From: Zygnema circumcarinatum
Lineage: Eukaryota; Streptophyta; Zygnematophyceae; Zygnematales; Zygnemataceae
Length of the DNA: 64,000 nucleotides
Direction of reading: 5' to 3'
NCBI GenBank assembly: GCA_037447605.1
Contig: CM074804.1
Coordinates: forward strand, 4,264,007-4,328,006
Shown: piece by piece, positions 46,773-57,550 of the stretch
Layout: each line of letters begins with the position of its first letter
How positions within the stretch are numbered: position 1 is the stretch's first letter
Translations under genes and position numbers: made by a program
The notes under the pieces: model-generated
The model's input: only the letters and a program-made list of their open reading frames with translations
The model's database searches: none
Told to the model about the DNA's origin: nothing

Positions 46773-49700
46773 TCACCTCCCCATACTCCACCCCCCTTCG
46801 TGAAAGCTTTGAAACCAACATTGCCCTTTCTTGTTAGGGGCACACGCAACAAACGACCCATTTCCGTACAGCCCTGCAACTGCCGCGAAAGTACTGATCG
46901 GCTTCTTGAAGGCCACCACGTTCCTGCTTCTGCTGAGCAGATAAAACTCCGCCATGGTCGGCAGCCCCTGGAGGGCGGTCCCCCCCGCCTTGGAGGTGTG
47001 CGCGACGGGGCCCCGCGAGTAGTACACCGCGGCCTTCGCGTGCTTCCTCAAGAGCGCCGCGAACTTGGGCCGCAGCGCGGCGTTGTCGGTCGCCAGGAAC
47101 ACGCTCAGCCGCGGCCGCGGGTCCGCCGCCGACGCGAGGCCCGCGCGCACGCGCGCGAAGTACGCGCCCGCGCACTTCCAGAACGCGTCCGCCGCGAACA
47201 CGCGCTCCACCGCGCGCCCGAGCGCGCCGCACTCCGCGCCGCTGCGCGCGCACGCCTCGCTCGCCGCCTTCTCGCGCTGCCTGCATGGATGGACGCATGG
47301 ATGGATGGATGGGTGGATGGGTGGATGGGTGGATGGATGGATGGATGGGTGGATGGGATGGATAAATGGATGCATGGATGGATGAATGGGTGGATGGATG
47401 GATGGACGCATGGATGCATGGATGCATGGATGGATGGATGGATGGATGGATGGACGGATGCATGGATGGATGCCGCAGTCAGGCAGTTGGACAGACAGAC
47501 AGACCGACAGGCATACAGACAGGCCGACAGACAGGCAGCCAATGAACAATGAACCCAGCCAATTCCACGCCACGCAAGGCACACGTGTCGGCCCCCTATT
47601 GGCTCTCGCCTCTTTTTTTTTTTTTTTTTCCGCACCTTGTGAGCGTGCGGATGTGCACGGCCGCGTCGAACGTGACGCGCGTCCCCATGCCACGGGGCAC
47701 GCGCAGCGGCCCCCCCTGGGCCTCGCCCTGCACGGCCTCCTCGACGGCGCGCTGGAGCGCGGGCGCGGGCCCGCCCCGGAGGAGCGCGGCGAGGGCCTTG
47801 GAGCGCGCGCACCACTCGTCGGCGCACTCGAGCGCGGCGAACACGCACGCGCGGAGGGAGGCGTTGGCCGTCCAGTAGCCGTCGTAGGAGGAGCCCTCCT
47901 GCACCCACAGGAGGGGCCGTGGGTCGTGCAGGGCGGCTCGCACGGCGTCGTTCCCCGCAGGGGGGTACAGCTCGTCTCGCTTGTACCACGTGGTGAATTT
48001 GTGGTATGCCGATTTCTTTTTGCGAAAATAGTCGGAGTCGAGCATGTCGCCTTGGCAGTCGAAGGCCGTGCAGAGGAGGGTGAGAGTCTGGAAAGACAAG
48101 AGGGAACGAAATTGCAGGCTTCAATGTGAATTTTTAGTCAGGCATTCTTCATGCGTAAACTGACCGCGGCTGAAGCTTGCTCTTACATTTATTTTTGTTA
48201 AGCATGCCTGTACTATTTATTTGTTATTGATATTGGCGTTGATTACTACAAACAATAGCTGCACTGCGGCTTTCAGGAGCTTATCAGTTCACTGGACAAG
48301 GGTAAAAAAAGGCTGACCTGCCGATGAGGGCCGGCATGGAAGCGCACGAGACGGCGGCCGGAAAGAATGCTGAATATGAAGGCGGAGTTGTATGCGCGGA
48401 GAGAGTTTCCGAGGCCATGGCGCGGGAGGTAGACCAACGTGCGCAGACCCGGGCGAGAGAGGTCCTTCACAGAGAGGATGGGAATGCTGGAGAGGGGTGT
48501 TGAGAAGGCGATGTCTGGGACAACCCCCCTGCACTGCTCCTTATTCTGCGCAGACAAAAATACAAATAATCGTTGGTTTAGTAAGAAGTATGAATGCACA
48601 CAAAGAGATTGAGGAAAGTCAACGCGACATGATCCGGCGCAACGTTTGAAAATCAGCTGATACGACAGCCAAAAGTGGGAAACATCATGTGTTGGCTGCT
48701 TGGTTACGCAACCAACGCGAACGGGCATGTCTTGGTTACATGGTTAAACAAGCTAGCCTAGGCGAATTCTAGGAGGAAGCAGAATTTAGATTTGCTTATT
48801 TCACTCTTTTTACACTAGAGCATTGACATTAATTTTGTGACAATCAGCTGGACTAAGTGCAACCTTTTCATGTGTGTTATCCATTGGTTGAGGTTTCCTA
48901 GTCCTTTTGCCCTTCGAGCCTTTGCGAAGGCCTGAAAAGGTAAATCTAAAAGTTCATAAGGCAGAAAGAAAAGTGGAAGTTTTGCAGGGCCGGCGAGTTT
49001 TTCAAAAACTCAAAATATATAGTGGGGGGGGGGGGAGAGAGACAGAGAGAAGAGAGAGAGAGGGGGGCAGAGGGATATAAAAAAGAGAGAGAGAATCACC
49101 CGCGTACGGATACTCTCCGCCACGTGACCTCCATCCGAACGTCATGCAAATGTCATAGCACATTCTCGGAATTTGAATGGCTACCTGAACAGACCACGAA
49201 AAGTTGCCGGCCTGCGGCCTCCCTCCCTCGGCTCCAAACAATCGCTTGAGCCGCCATTCCTCTGCCTTGGCTTCAGCCTCTGCCTCAGCCCCCGGCTTCT
49301 CCTCTCCTTCTCTCTCTTTCATTCGTCTTCTAAGATTACGCGACGGGTGAGAACTCAAAACGGGAGAGCTGTGGGACGAGAGAGGGGCAGCGGCAGACAA
49401 AGTAAGAGATATGGAGGGAGAGGGAGAGGGAGCGGAAGCTCTGGGATCAACGTCGTGCTCTCTCGGCCACCCCCTCCCTCCTCCGTGTTCGCTCCCTGTG
49501 CTAGAGCCCCACTCTGACTCCGCCTCGTCTGTACGGACTAGATCCACGTTTTGAAGCTCAGCATTCAATTTTAGAGCCTCGGAAGGTTCCAGCTGACGCA
49601 TTCTCCTTCTTCTCTGCTGCTCCTGCCAGAGGGGTTCAGGCTCCGAGGGGAACAGCCTTTCTACAGAAGGGTTCTGTTTGACCCAATTCTTGAATTTGGA

Positions 49701-50189
49701 ATTTGCGGCATGCAGCGCCTCCCTCAGCACCTTGGACACCGGCTCCTCCTCCCAGCGAGGCCGACGGCGTTTTTTCTTTTCACTGACAGACTTCTGCGTA
49801 AAAAAACTGAACTTGAAAGAAAATCTCTCGGAAAACGTTCCACAGAGGGAATGCAACTGTGTGGCGCTTTGCGCGGAGTTGCAAGCGCCGCTTATTATGT
49901 CGAGCGTGGTGCAGGGGGGAGAGAAAGCATGAGAGAGCGAAGAAGAGGGGCTATGGCAGGCGGAGATGGAGAACACGCCTATCACGGCGAGAAGGACGGC
50001 TGCAGGAACGAGCCACGTGGAGCAACGCCGTGCCAGGTTGCTGCGCCCCCTTCGTCTCCGTGTCCTGCAGCTTCTTACATCGGCAGCCATGGCTTCCCCT
50101 TGCTTTGCGCGACCATAGCTGGAGGAAGACTCGCTGCTGGAGTGCTGGGCGTCCTGCTGCGGAGGAAGGAGAGGGGAGGCTTCGGCCAT
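46773..50189 (-). CDS. fucosyltransferase-like type II membrane glycosyltransferase
   Basis: Four exons agree in phase: 49185-50189, about 48317-48545, 47636-48087, 46773-47280 (about 730 aa). The N-terminus is a short cytosolic tail with [14 protein letters not shown], then one membrane anchor ([18 protein letters not shown]), the pattern of Golgi type II enzymes. A long charged, low-complexity stem follows. The catalytic part shows [20 protein letters not shown] with [10 protein letters not shown], close to the GLGNR...SAF motif of GT-B fucosyltransferases such as plant GT37. Further motifs are [33 protein letters not shown] and [20 protein letters not shown]. The acceptor substrate is unknown; cell-wall glycan or protein O-fucosylation are options. 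The last two exons are extremely GC-rich with almost only G/C in third positions, unlike neighbouring genes. The start ATG has a CCATGGC context. Confidence 0.72.
47282..47480. repeat. (GGAT)n-derived satellite in the last fucosyltransferase intron
   Basis: GGAT/GGGT/GCAT variants of a tetranucleotide fill about 200 bp, starting two bases from the splice acceptor of the last exon. The acceptor CCATGCAG resembles the repeat unit itself. A second run of GACAGACAG type follows at 47492-47535, then poly-T (47611-47629). Confidence 0.9.
49021..49095. repeat. poly-G plus GA-rich microsatellite
   Basis: A run of 12 G followed by GAGA/GGGG low-complexity sequence, inside the first intron of the fucosyltransferase-like gene. 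Confidence 0.85.
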
Positions 50190-50295
50190 GGCTGCGGGGA
50201 GAAAAATCCTTCATAAAAAGTTTATTTTCCTAAAGGAAGGAACAACGGCTTGGAAAATATCATATCACGAGCTGTTCCCTTTACGGCCTCGCGCG

Positions 50296-50332
50296 GAGGG
50301 AGGGAGGGAGGGAGGGAGGGAGGGAGGGAGGG
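50296..50332. repeat. (GGGA)n simple repeat
   Basis: About nine GGGA units, roughly 110 bp upstream of the fucosyltransferase-like start codon. Confidence 0.93.
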
Positions 50333-50607
50333 GAGCGGGTCCTCGAGGGCGGGGAGGGACGTGGCCGCCACGTGGCGCTTCTGGGTGCGCCGGCGGACGT
50401 TTCCGTCTGCCCGAAGGTGCGTCCTGAACTTTTTTCGAGCTCGGGCAGCCCGTTGGGGGGCGGTCCCTGCCCGGAAGGACCGCAAATGTATTTTGTCGGC
50501 GTCGGGGCAGCGCGCGGGCCCGCCTGGCGGGGGGACCTGGCAGTTACGGCACGCGCGTTTGTCGCGATGAGACGGCCGTACACCCTGGCAGCGCCAGATC
50601 GGGCATG

Positions 50608-51187
50608 CCGTAAAACCGAACAGGTTGAGAAAAGGACAAATTCAATATTTTTAGCTTCTCAAAACGAAAAATACTTTCAAAACCAGTTTCTCAAAAAAAA
50701 CCTTATATTTGTGAGCAGAATTCATTTTGAGAAATGAAAAATGAATTTTTATTTTTTTCTCAATACAATATTTTTGGAGTACCAATTGAGCATTGAACAA
50801 TTAATTATCGTTCGTGCTCAATTTGCGTTTTCCTTGGGTCCACTATTCAACAATGAGATTTTAGCGGATCGCCAAGTGCATAGACCCGGTTGTCCGTACA
50901 GAAATTGCTGATCGGCTCGCGGGAAGAGTCGTACGAAAAAAAATGAGGTCCGGGTCAACCGGATCCCTCGAATCGCACGGAATCGACGTGGCAAAAAATG
51001 GAATCCACACGCGCGACCGAACGTGTTGAGTCAATTAAACTTTTTTCCTTAAAACTTTTCGCCATCTTAAATCGAAAAAGTTACAACCTCGAGTGTTCGA
51101 AGTCCAACCCTATTCAAAATAATATTGAGAATTGAGAAATGTAGTAAAAACTCGCTTCTCATTTTCTCAACCTGTTCGGTTTTACGG
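50608..51187. mobile_element. MITE-like element, copy 1 (580 bp, perfect 26-bp TIR)
   Basis: The left end CCGTAAAACCGAACAGGTTG (continuing AGAAAA) is matched exactly by its reverse complement at the right end, closing with GGTTTTACGG. The interior is AT-rich, with no open frame for a transposase. A TA dinucleotide lies symmetrically just inside both ends, so a TA target duplication (Tc1/mariner-Stowaway style) is possible but not proven. The same ends and interior recur at 60126-60615. Confidence 0.85.
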
Positions 51188-51540
51188 TAGTCCGGCAGAT
51201 GTGCTGACGTGGCGGCCGTACGTGCGCAGGTGCGCGCAGCAGGGCGGGCGGGCGAAGCCGTTGGCCCGCGGCGAAGTGGCGCTGGCGGGCGGCGGTCGCG
51301 GCCGGCGGGGGAGGGCGCGGCAGGGCTTCAGAAGACCCGCGGGGGGGGCGGGGGTGGGGGAAGGGGGGCTCGGCCGGAGTTGTTTCGAAAAAGCAGTACT
51401 ATTCGCTCCGCTGTTGTGAAGTACAACGCGGGAAACACGCACTGAATCTAATTTTGAAGTGCACTTTTCCGTTTTCCTCATTTTCCCTGTGTAAGTTTCG
51501 ACACTCGAACACGTCCTAGAATGGAAGTCACTGCACATGT

Positions 51541-51985
51541 CGGACCGTCGGATCGGCAACCATTGGTCAACCATTAGTTGCCAATGGTGGGTCGTCCAAT
51601 GGTTTCCAATTATTGGTATGTTGGTTGGCAACCATTGGAAATCAATGGTGGAGATCATAGGCCATGATTGATTGGGTCCGACGTCAAAGTGTTTGCAACC
51701 GTTGGAATGTTCCGCAACCATTGAATCCAAAGCCAACCATTGGTAATGGTCGGGTGAGTCCTATGCCAATGGATCGGAACCATTGGAATGTTTCGCAACC
51801 ACCGAATTCAATGTTTCCAACCATTAGTAATGGTCGGCAACTACTGAATCCAATGGTGGGCTTGGTCGTCAACTTCTGGCTGGCAAGCATTGGATGCAGT
51901 TTGCTCGACCATTTCAATGGTTGTAGGGTCGTGAACCATTGCTTTGCAACCATTCCAATGGTTGATCCAATGGCCCGACCTGCGC
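51541..51985. repeat. block of reiterated AACCATTGG / CCAATGGTT words
   Basis: Words of the type CAACCATTGG and its reverse complement occur roughly twenty times in about 445 bp, with variable spacers and in both orientations. The block is bounded by GTCGG (left) and CCGAC (right) words. It is not a regular tandem array and it encodes nothing recognisable. Confidence 0.8.
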
Positions 51986-52599
51986 ATTATGTGTTACTGG
52001 AATGAAGCGAGGCATGTGCAACATGGCATCGTCGCAAAGATGAATGCGTTAACAAAAAAACACACAGGAAACGAACATTATGACTTTAAAGGCGTCATTC
52101 AAGTTAAATACAAGCACATATACTACACTCAGCCACACGCATCGTGTCGATCCACAGGCTTCTAAATTTCGTGTCAATTTAGCTGCGATTCAAGTTTCAG
52201 ATGGAAATTTGATGAAGTCCTACTCCACTCGCAAAAAGGCGGTGGAAAAATGCAGTTTAGGGTTGGAACCGGGCGTTATGTACCGCTGAACCTGGGCTGA
52301 ACCTGGCGCAATGTTCCATACTTGTTACGTGGAAATCTGCTCTTTCAACTTCGGCGATTTCCAAGATGGAACCTCCCAATCCGTTCTACCATACTAGCTC
52401 AAAAAAAAACAGATTTGAATAGAATATAATTCACAATGAAGATAGCTGCTTGTGGGCAACAATTAAAGTCGGCTGTAGGTGAGCATATCAAAATAAAATT
52501 CAATAAGAGAAATGAAGCGACACGTTTAAAAAGACAAGTGAAAGCGGCAGATAGAAAGCACGTAAGGTCAAGTGATGAAAAGTGAAACGATAGTGAATT

Positions 52600-53010
52600 G
52601 TGGAAATTATGGAAGAAAGCGAGAGGAGGAAGGCAGAGTAGTGAGCGGACTAGTGAAAGGCGAGGTGCGGCCGAAAAAAGCGGCGAATACAGGGGAGGAC
52701 TGCCGTGGAGTGGGGAGGGAGAGGAATTAGAGGGAACGTAAGGGAGGGCAACAGGTAGACGAGCGAGGGAGACTATAAGAAAGGCAGGCATGAGGACTCT
52801 GCAGACAGTGGATAGAGACAACGAGAAAAATGAAGAGACAAAAGAAGAGAGCCGAACAAAGATGCAAAGGACAATAGTGAGGGAGGAAGGGCGAAATGGA
52901 GAGAAGAAAGAAAAAAGAAGATGGGAGCGAGGGAGGGAGAAAGAGAGGGATAGCAAGCGTGAGAGAGGGGGGACGGGGGAGAGAGGGCGGAATGGGGGGC
53001 GAGGAGAGAA
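52600..53010. repeat. purine-rich (GA/GGA) low-complexity tract
   Basis: AG-rich sequence of AGAGAGGGA type with few pyrimidines. It directly abuts the truncated left end of the third MITE-like copy. Confidence 0.8.
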
Positions 53011-53024
53011 AATCAGTCTTGAAT

Positions 53025-53502
53025 ATTTTTCTCAATACGAGTCCTACACAAAAATCAGTTTAAAAACATATGAAGTACCGGTCTGTTCAATTTGAGTTTC
53101 CTTTCACATCCACAGATCAACAATGAGATTTTGGCAAATCACAAAGCGCGTCCACGCGAGTCGATTTTTTGGAAATCTGGTAATTTACCGTACCGTACCG
53201 TACCGTACCATGTCGCTGATCTGCTCAAGTTAGTCATACGGCAAGAATCGGGCCGAAGTTCACCAGATCCTTCAGATTTCCCAAATCTTGCGGCAAAAAA
53301 TGCAGTCCACACGGGTGACCGGACATATTGAGACTTTGAACCGTGAGATCAATGCCACAACTTTCCCTTCTCTTTCGAATTGTTAGCTTTCCTTGTCTTT
53401 CTTTGTTACTTCTTGCAGTTGTCGAAGAACCCTATTCAATACGTTTGAGGATTGAGAAATTAAGAAAATTCATTGCTCAAGTTCTCAACCTGTTCGGTTT
53501 AC
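53025..53502. mobile_element. MITE-like element, copy 3, diverged and lacking its left TIR
   Basis: Interior segments match the other copies (TTTTTCTCAATAC, ATCAACAATGAGATTTTGGC), and the right end TCTCAACCTGTTCGGTTTAC is present with one A/T shorter. The left TIR is replaced by a purine tract. It contains a (CCGTA)n run at 53187-53209. Confidence 0.7.
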
Positions 53503-54984
53503 GGTTTCTTCTGTGGGTAATTGATGGCAGATCAGGATGAGTACTGTACGGAATTGGGATGAACAGTGGTGGAATAGGGATCATCCATCAGATGACGCGG
53601 CAGGAGGCATGGAGCAGAGTCACAAAAGTTGAGCGCAGCGGAAGACTTCACAGAGAAAACTGCTCTCGGGTTCCATCTCGCATCCACAGAAAATCCTGAG
53701 CAAGCTTGCATTCATACACATTCCATGAGCAAAGAACAGGGAGGAAAACTATGTGGCACTGATCTCACGATGATAGAGAATTCAAAGTAGTGATTACATA
53801 TCTCTGTCACCCGTCACAGTGTACATCGTGGCAGAGTGAGACCCGCGGAGGCGGCCCCGCCCGCGGTCGATGCAATCGTTGGTTCCGGTCTCCTCCTCTT
53901 CCTCCTCTCAAATTCTCTTCCTTTCAAGATTCTCAAGATTTTCCTTCAATCTTTTTCGAAACCTTGTTTGAGGTCGCTGTACGGCGCCGCCGCCTCCGTT
54001 GGGCCGCCCGCGCTCGGATAAGAAAAGCTTGTAATATTGTAAAAAAAGAAGAGATTAAATCAAAAAGATCTATTTTTCCTTATGGAAAGCTAATCTTTTT
54101 AATATAAACACTCACGAGAATACAATCCTGCCCTTGACTTGCCTCCAGTAAAAGTTCTTATCACTAAAGATCCAATCTTTTCTTTAGGTCCCGTTATTCG
54201 TTCCAATTTATCTCGCGCTTCAGATCCGCGGCGGTGCCCCAGGCCGATCTGGAGCGCGAGTTGCGCCGGGACATGCTGCGACTTTCGAAGACTTGGTGAT
54301 CAGAGTTCGAACCCTCCACTTGGCACAAGTACAAACGAACCTCGAACATGGAAATGTCGTTAGTACTCAAATTTCCAACGAACCTTCGTCACGCTACAAC
54401 CTGTTCAGTTTCATGGCATGGTACGGTATACGGTGCGGTATCAGGCTTGAACACTCCTTGACTGCCGTCGAAGGCCGCCTTCCGAGCAGGAATCGTCAAA
54501 TACGGACTATTTTCTGGACCATTTTGAGTCTTCTTTTCAGGATTTTCGGGACTTTTGGTCATTGATTGACTGGCGAGTTGCTGCTTGAAGCATTGGTGAA
54601 GTTCATGGATTCTTTATGCAGCCACACTTTATGGCGAGAAAAATTAGGGGGTATGTCCACTGATGGAGATAGTGATGATGTGATGACATTCGACAGCTGA
54701 ATAGTACCACGTCTGTTGTGCAGAAATAGTACGAAAAGGTACAGTACCCCCCCCCCCCTCCCGTAATATTTTCCACCCTAGTTTACTTGCGTTACCCAAG
54801 AAATTCGCCCTGATTTTGAGGAAACCACTTTTAGCGTTAGTGTTAGTGTATGATAGTTAGACATTGTATGGCACACACTAACTTGTTGTGGAACTCAGTT
54901 TGTTGGCATTAAGATCTGCTAGGCGTAGTGCTCTTAGATTTAGGAATGTCGGTGCTCTGACTCAGGTGAGTGCGCCGCGAGTGC

Positions 54985-55165
54985 GCGGAGTACGAACGAG
55001 CGGCGCTGATTGGACGCGGCGCTGACACATGTGCGCGGAGAACGGACGCGCAACTTTGATTGGTCGAGGCGCGGCCGCGGATTCGCGAAGTACGGACGCG
55101 CGCGACTCTAATTGGTCGCGGCGCGGGCGCGAAACGCGGAGCGCAAAGTTGCGGCGCGGACACGA
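54985..55165. repeat. degenerate tandem repeat with CCAAT boxes, about 3 units of 55-60 bp
   Basis: Each unit contains (T/A)NATTGGNCGCGGCGCG, then CGCGGA(G)TACGGACGCGC and a short AACTTTG-like segment. ATTGG (an inverted CCAAT box) recurs at nearly constant spacing. A TATATA-like sequence lies downstream near 55462. Confidence 0.65.
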
Positions 55166-56369
55166 CATGGAATATAGTTGGCGGCGAACCGGAATGCGCC
55201 ACGTGGACCACTCGCAATGTGGGTCCGCGAGTTCGAGTGTACGGCCGAGGTGTCGGCGGGCGAAGACTGGGAAGGAGCGCTGGCGAAACGGCGAAACTAT
55301 ACGGACGGATGTACGATCCGACAAGAACTAGGTCGGCGCCGCCGTAGGTTTACGAGGCAGCTAGCTGGTCGCTATTCCTGAGTGCGCCCACTCAGACTTA
55401 GTGCATGGGTTTGCAATGGCGGACGCGACGTGACAGGTGTGTCACGTCACAGACGCCATATTATATAGTGCTTAGTTCTACTATGGGAAACAACCCACCC
55501 ACACTACTCTGTCATAGTCTCGGGTCTTATTCAGAGCCTGCTCGTGCTGCTAGGCTGCCTACACTTTGTGTCGTGAGGTAGTGAGTAAGAGGGACCTTGA
55601 AGTGGTAGGAGAACTTCATTGTGGGAAGACAGTTTTATTATAAGGAGTTTTAGAGCCGCGAGCTTTCTCCTAACACTCTCTCTTTGTGATTTCCGCTGTG
55701 CTTGTCTTGAAGCTTCATTCTGTTGTTATGGGCGATGAGTGAAGTAAGATAGAGCTTTGAGAGTTGAATGTCTTCATCGGTGGGAACTCAAGTTCCAATG
55801 GAGGGCGACACTCGAGGTGGCGCTGAAAGCGGGGAGCAGACCCCTGCTTCAACATTTAGTACGGGAAGTCTGTGTTAATGTATTAGGGTGTTAACCTAAC
55901 CTGACCTATTTTTCAATACAGAATCTTTTAATCGAAACGGATTTCGAACATGGTTCACACTCTTTCGCTGTACCGTATGTACGATTAAGTCTCTAAATCG
56001 TACGGTTATACGGAACAATAGAGATCGTGTACAGTAGTTAAACGTACGGTACCAATAGGAGCTCGCGACAGGACCCGCCGGGCGGCCATGCTCCTCCGTA
56101 CAGAGAGAAACAGTTCGGCCGCAGGCCGGACTCTAACAGAATACCGCCCGCCTTATTGTTCACACGGACTTCCTAATATTTTCAAATTCCAAGATTTTCG
56201 CCCAATTGCCGAAACCATGGCGAAAATATTAGGGGAGGTACTTGTATATACAAAGTACAGAAAACGTATGCCCTTAATTCCCTTGAACGAAACTCAAAAT
56301 TATCTCTTAATGGAGTTAACACCGGGTTTTATGGGAATTCCTTTATTTGACGATGTCTGTAGCCAGCCC

Positions 56370-57230
56370 GCGGTCCACCCTCCGGGCGGGCGGGCGGGCG
56401 GGCGGCTGCGCTGGCGGACTCGGCGGCACGCCACGCGGCGGCACTCTCACGGGATACACGACAAGATCTGCTTCCTCGTCAAAATCGTACGGTCAAGTGG
56501 ACGGTATGATACGATCCGATCGGATCCGTAGACCCTCCGCAAGCCGCCGCGGGAAGTGACCGCGGGAGGGCGGGCGGGCGACACGACACGACGGCGACGA
56601 AATTCCAGACCGACCCGACCCGGCCCGACCCGACCCGCGCGCGCTGGCAGGCGGGCGGGCAGGCGGGCGTACGGCTTCGCGTCGGGACTTGGGACGGGCG
56701 CGTGCTCTGACACGCGGCGCCCCTTCGCGCGCCGCGCCGACTTCCGTCTGGATCTGCACGCGGGTACTGGCCGGCCGGCCGTACGGTACTCCGCCGACCC
56801 GACCATCCCCGGGATCGGGCCACGTGGTCCCACGCCGCGCCCTGCAGACCCTGCCACGCCGCCCGCAGTCTTCGGCCGCCACGTGGCCGCCACACTCCAT
56901 TCCCCGCCCCGGCCCGATCCCTCCCTCGGCACGCTTCCCTCCCCCTCCTGTCAACGTGGCGCCCGCTCCGCCCTCCGATCTCGATCTCGATCCGGCCGCG
57001 GGCGCGCGCGATGGCTCTCGGCCTCTTCGAAACGGCGGGGGGGAGGCCGTACGGTCGGGCGGGCGGGCGGCCAGGTGGCGGCCGGTCAACAGGCCCATTC
57101 GCACGCGCGGGGCCCCAAAGATCGCGCTCTGACGCGCCCGCGCTGAAACCGCCTCCGTCCGACCCCGCCCGCCCGCCCGCCCGCCCGCCCTCCCGCGTGG
57201 CGGGCCGCAGGCATTTCCACTCGGAGGTGG
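56370..57230. other. very GC-rich, CpG-rich island upstream of the next gene
   Basis: Long runs of GGGCG, CCCGA and GCCCG words, with (GGGC)n at 56385-56404 and (CCGCC)n-like at 57165-57192. It gives long false frames on both strands. It lies 0.3-1.2 kb upstream of the plus-strand gene at 57551 and could include its promoter. Confidence 0.55.
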
Positions 57231-57244
57231 CGAGCAGGCTCCTG

Positions 57245-57475
57245 TGCTCTCCCTCCCTCCCTCGTTCCCTCCCTCCTTCCCTCCCTCCCTCCCCTCCCTC
57301 CCTCCTCCTCCCTCCTCCCTCCCTCCCTCCCTCCCTCCCTCCCTCCCTCCCTCCCTCCCTCTCCCTCCCTCCCTCCCTCCCTCCCTCCCTCCCTCCCTCC
57401 CTCCCTCCTTCCCTCCCACCCACCCACCCTCCCTCCCTACCTGCCTGCCTACCTGCCTGCCTGCCTGCCTGTCTG
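57245..57475. repeat. (CCCT)n then (CCTG)n simple repeat
   Basis: About 190 bp of CCCT tetranucleotides pass into CTGCCTGC units. The tract ends about 75 bp before the next ATG, so it probably lies in the core promoter or 5' leader. Confidence 0.93.
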
Positions 57476-57550
57476 CCCTGTCGGTTTTTTGGTTTGTTTG
57501 TCCGTCTCTGAGTCTGGCCCTGTCGCCGGTCTCTGGGCGCCCTTGGGATT

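Larger units (their letters stand above)
50190..57550. other. repeat-rich intergenic region
   Basis: About 7.4 kb without a supported gene separate the fucosyltransferase-like gene and the next plus-strand gene; both point away from it. It contains the MITE-like copies, the AACCATTGG block, purine tracts, the CCAAT-type tandem repeat and the GC-rich plus CCCT region listed separately. The stretch 55500-55900 is plain sequence with no conserved frame. Words of the type GTACGG and CCGTAC are conspicuously frequent throughout. Confidence 0.55.

Noticed and set aside
47105-48129. Long alternative frames on both strands over the fucosyltransferase exons
   Set aside because: GC-rich coding exons leave shadow frames open. 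Only one minus-strand frame joins in phase and shows family motifs.
54290-54330. Possible tRNA T-arm (GAGTTCGAACCCTCC)
   Set aside because: The stem halves do not pair and no acceptor or anticodon arm is visible.
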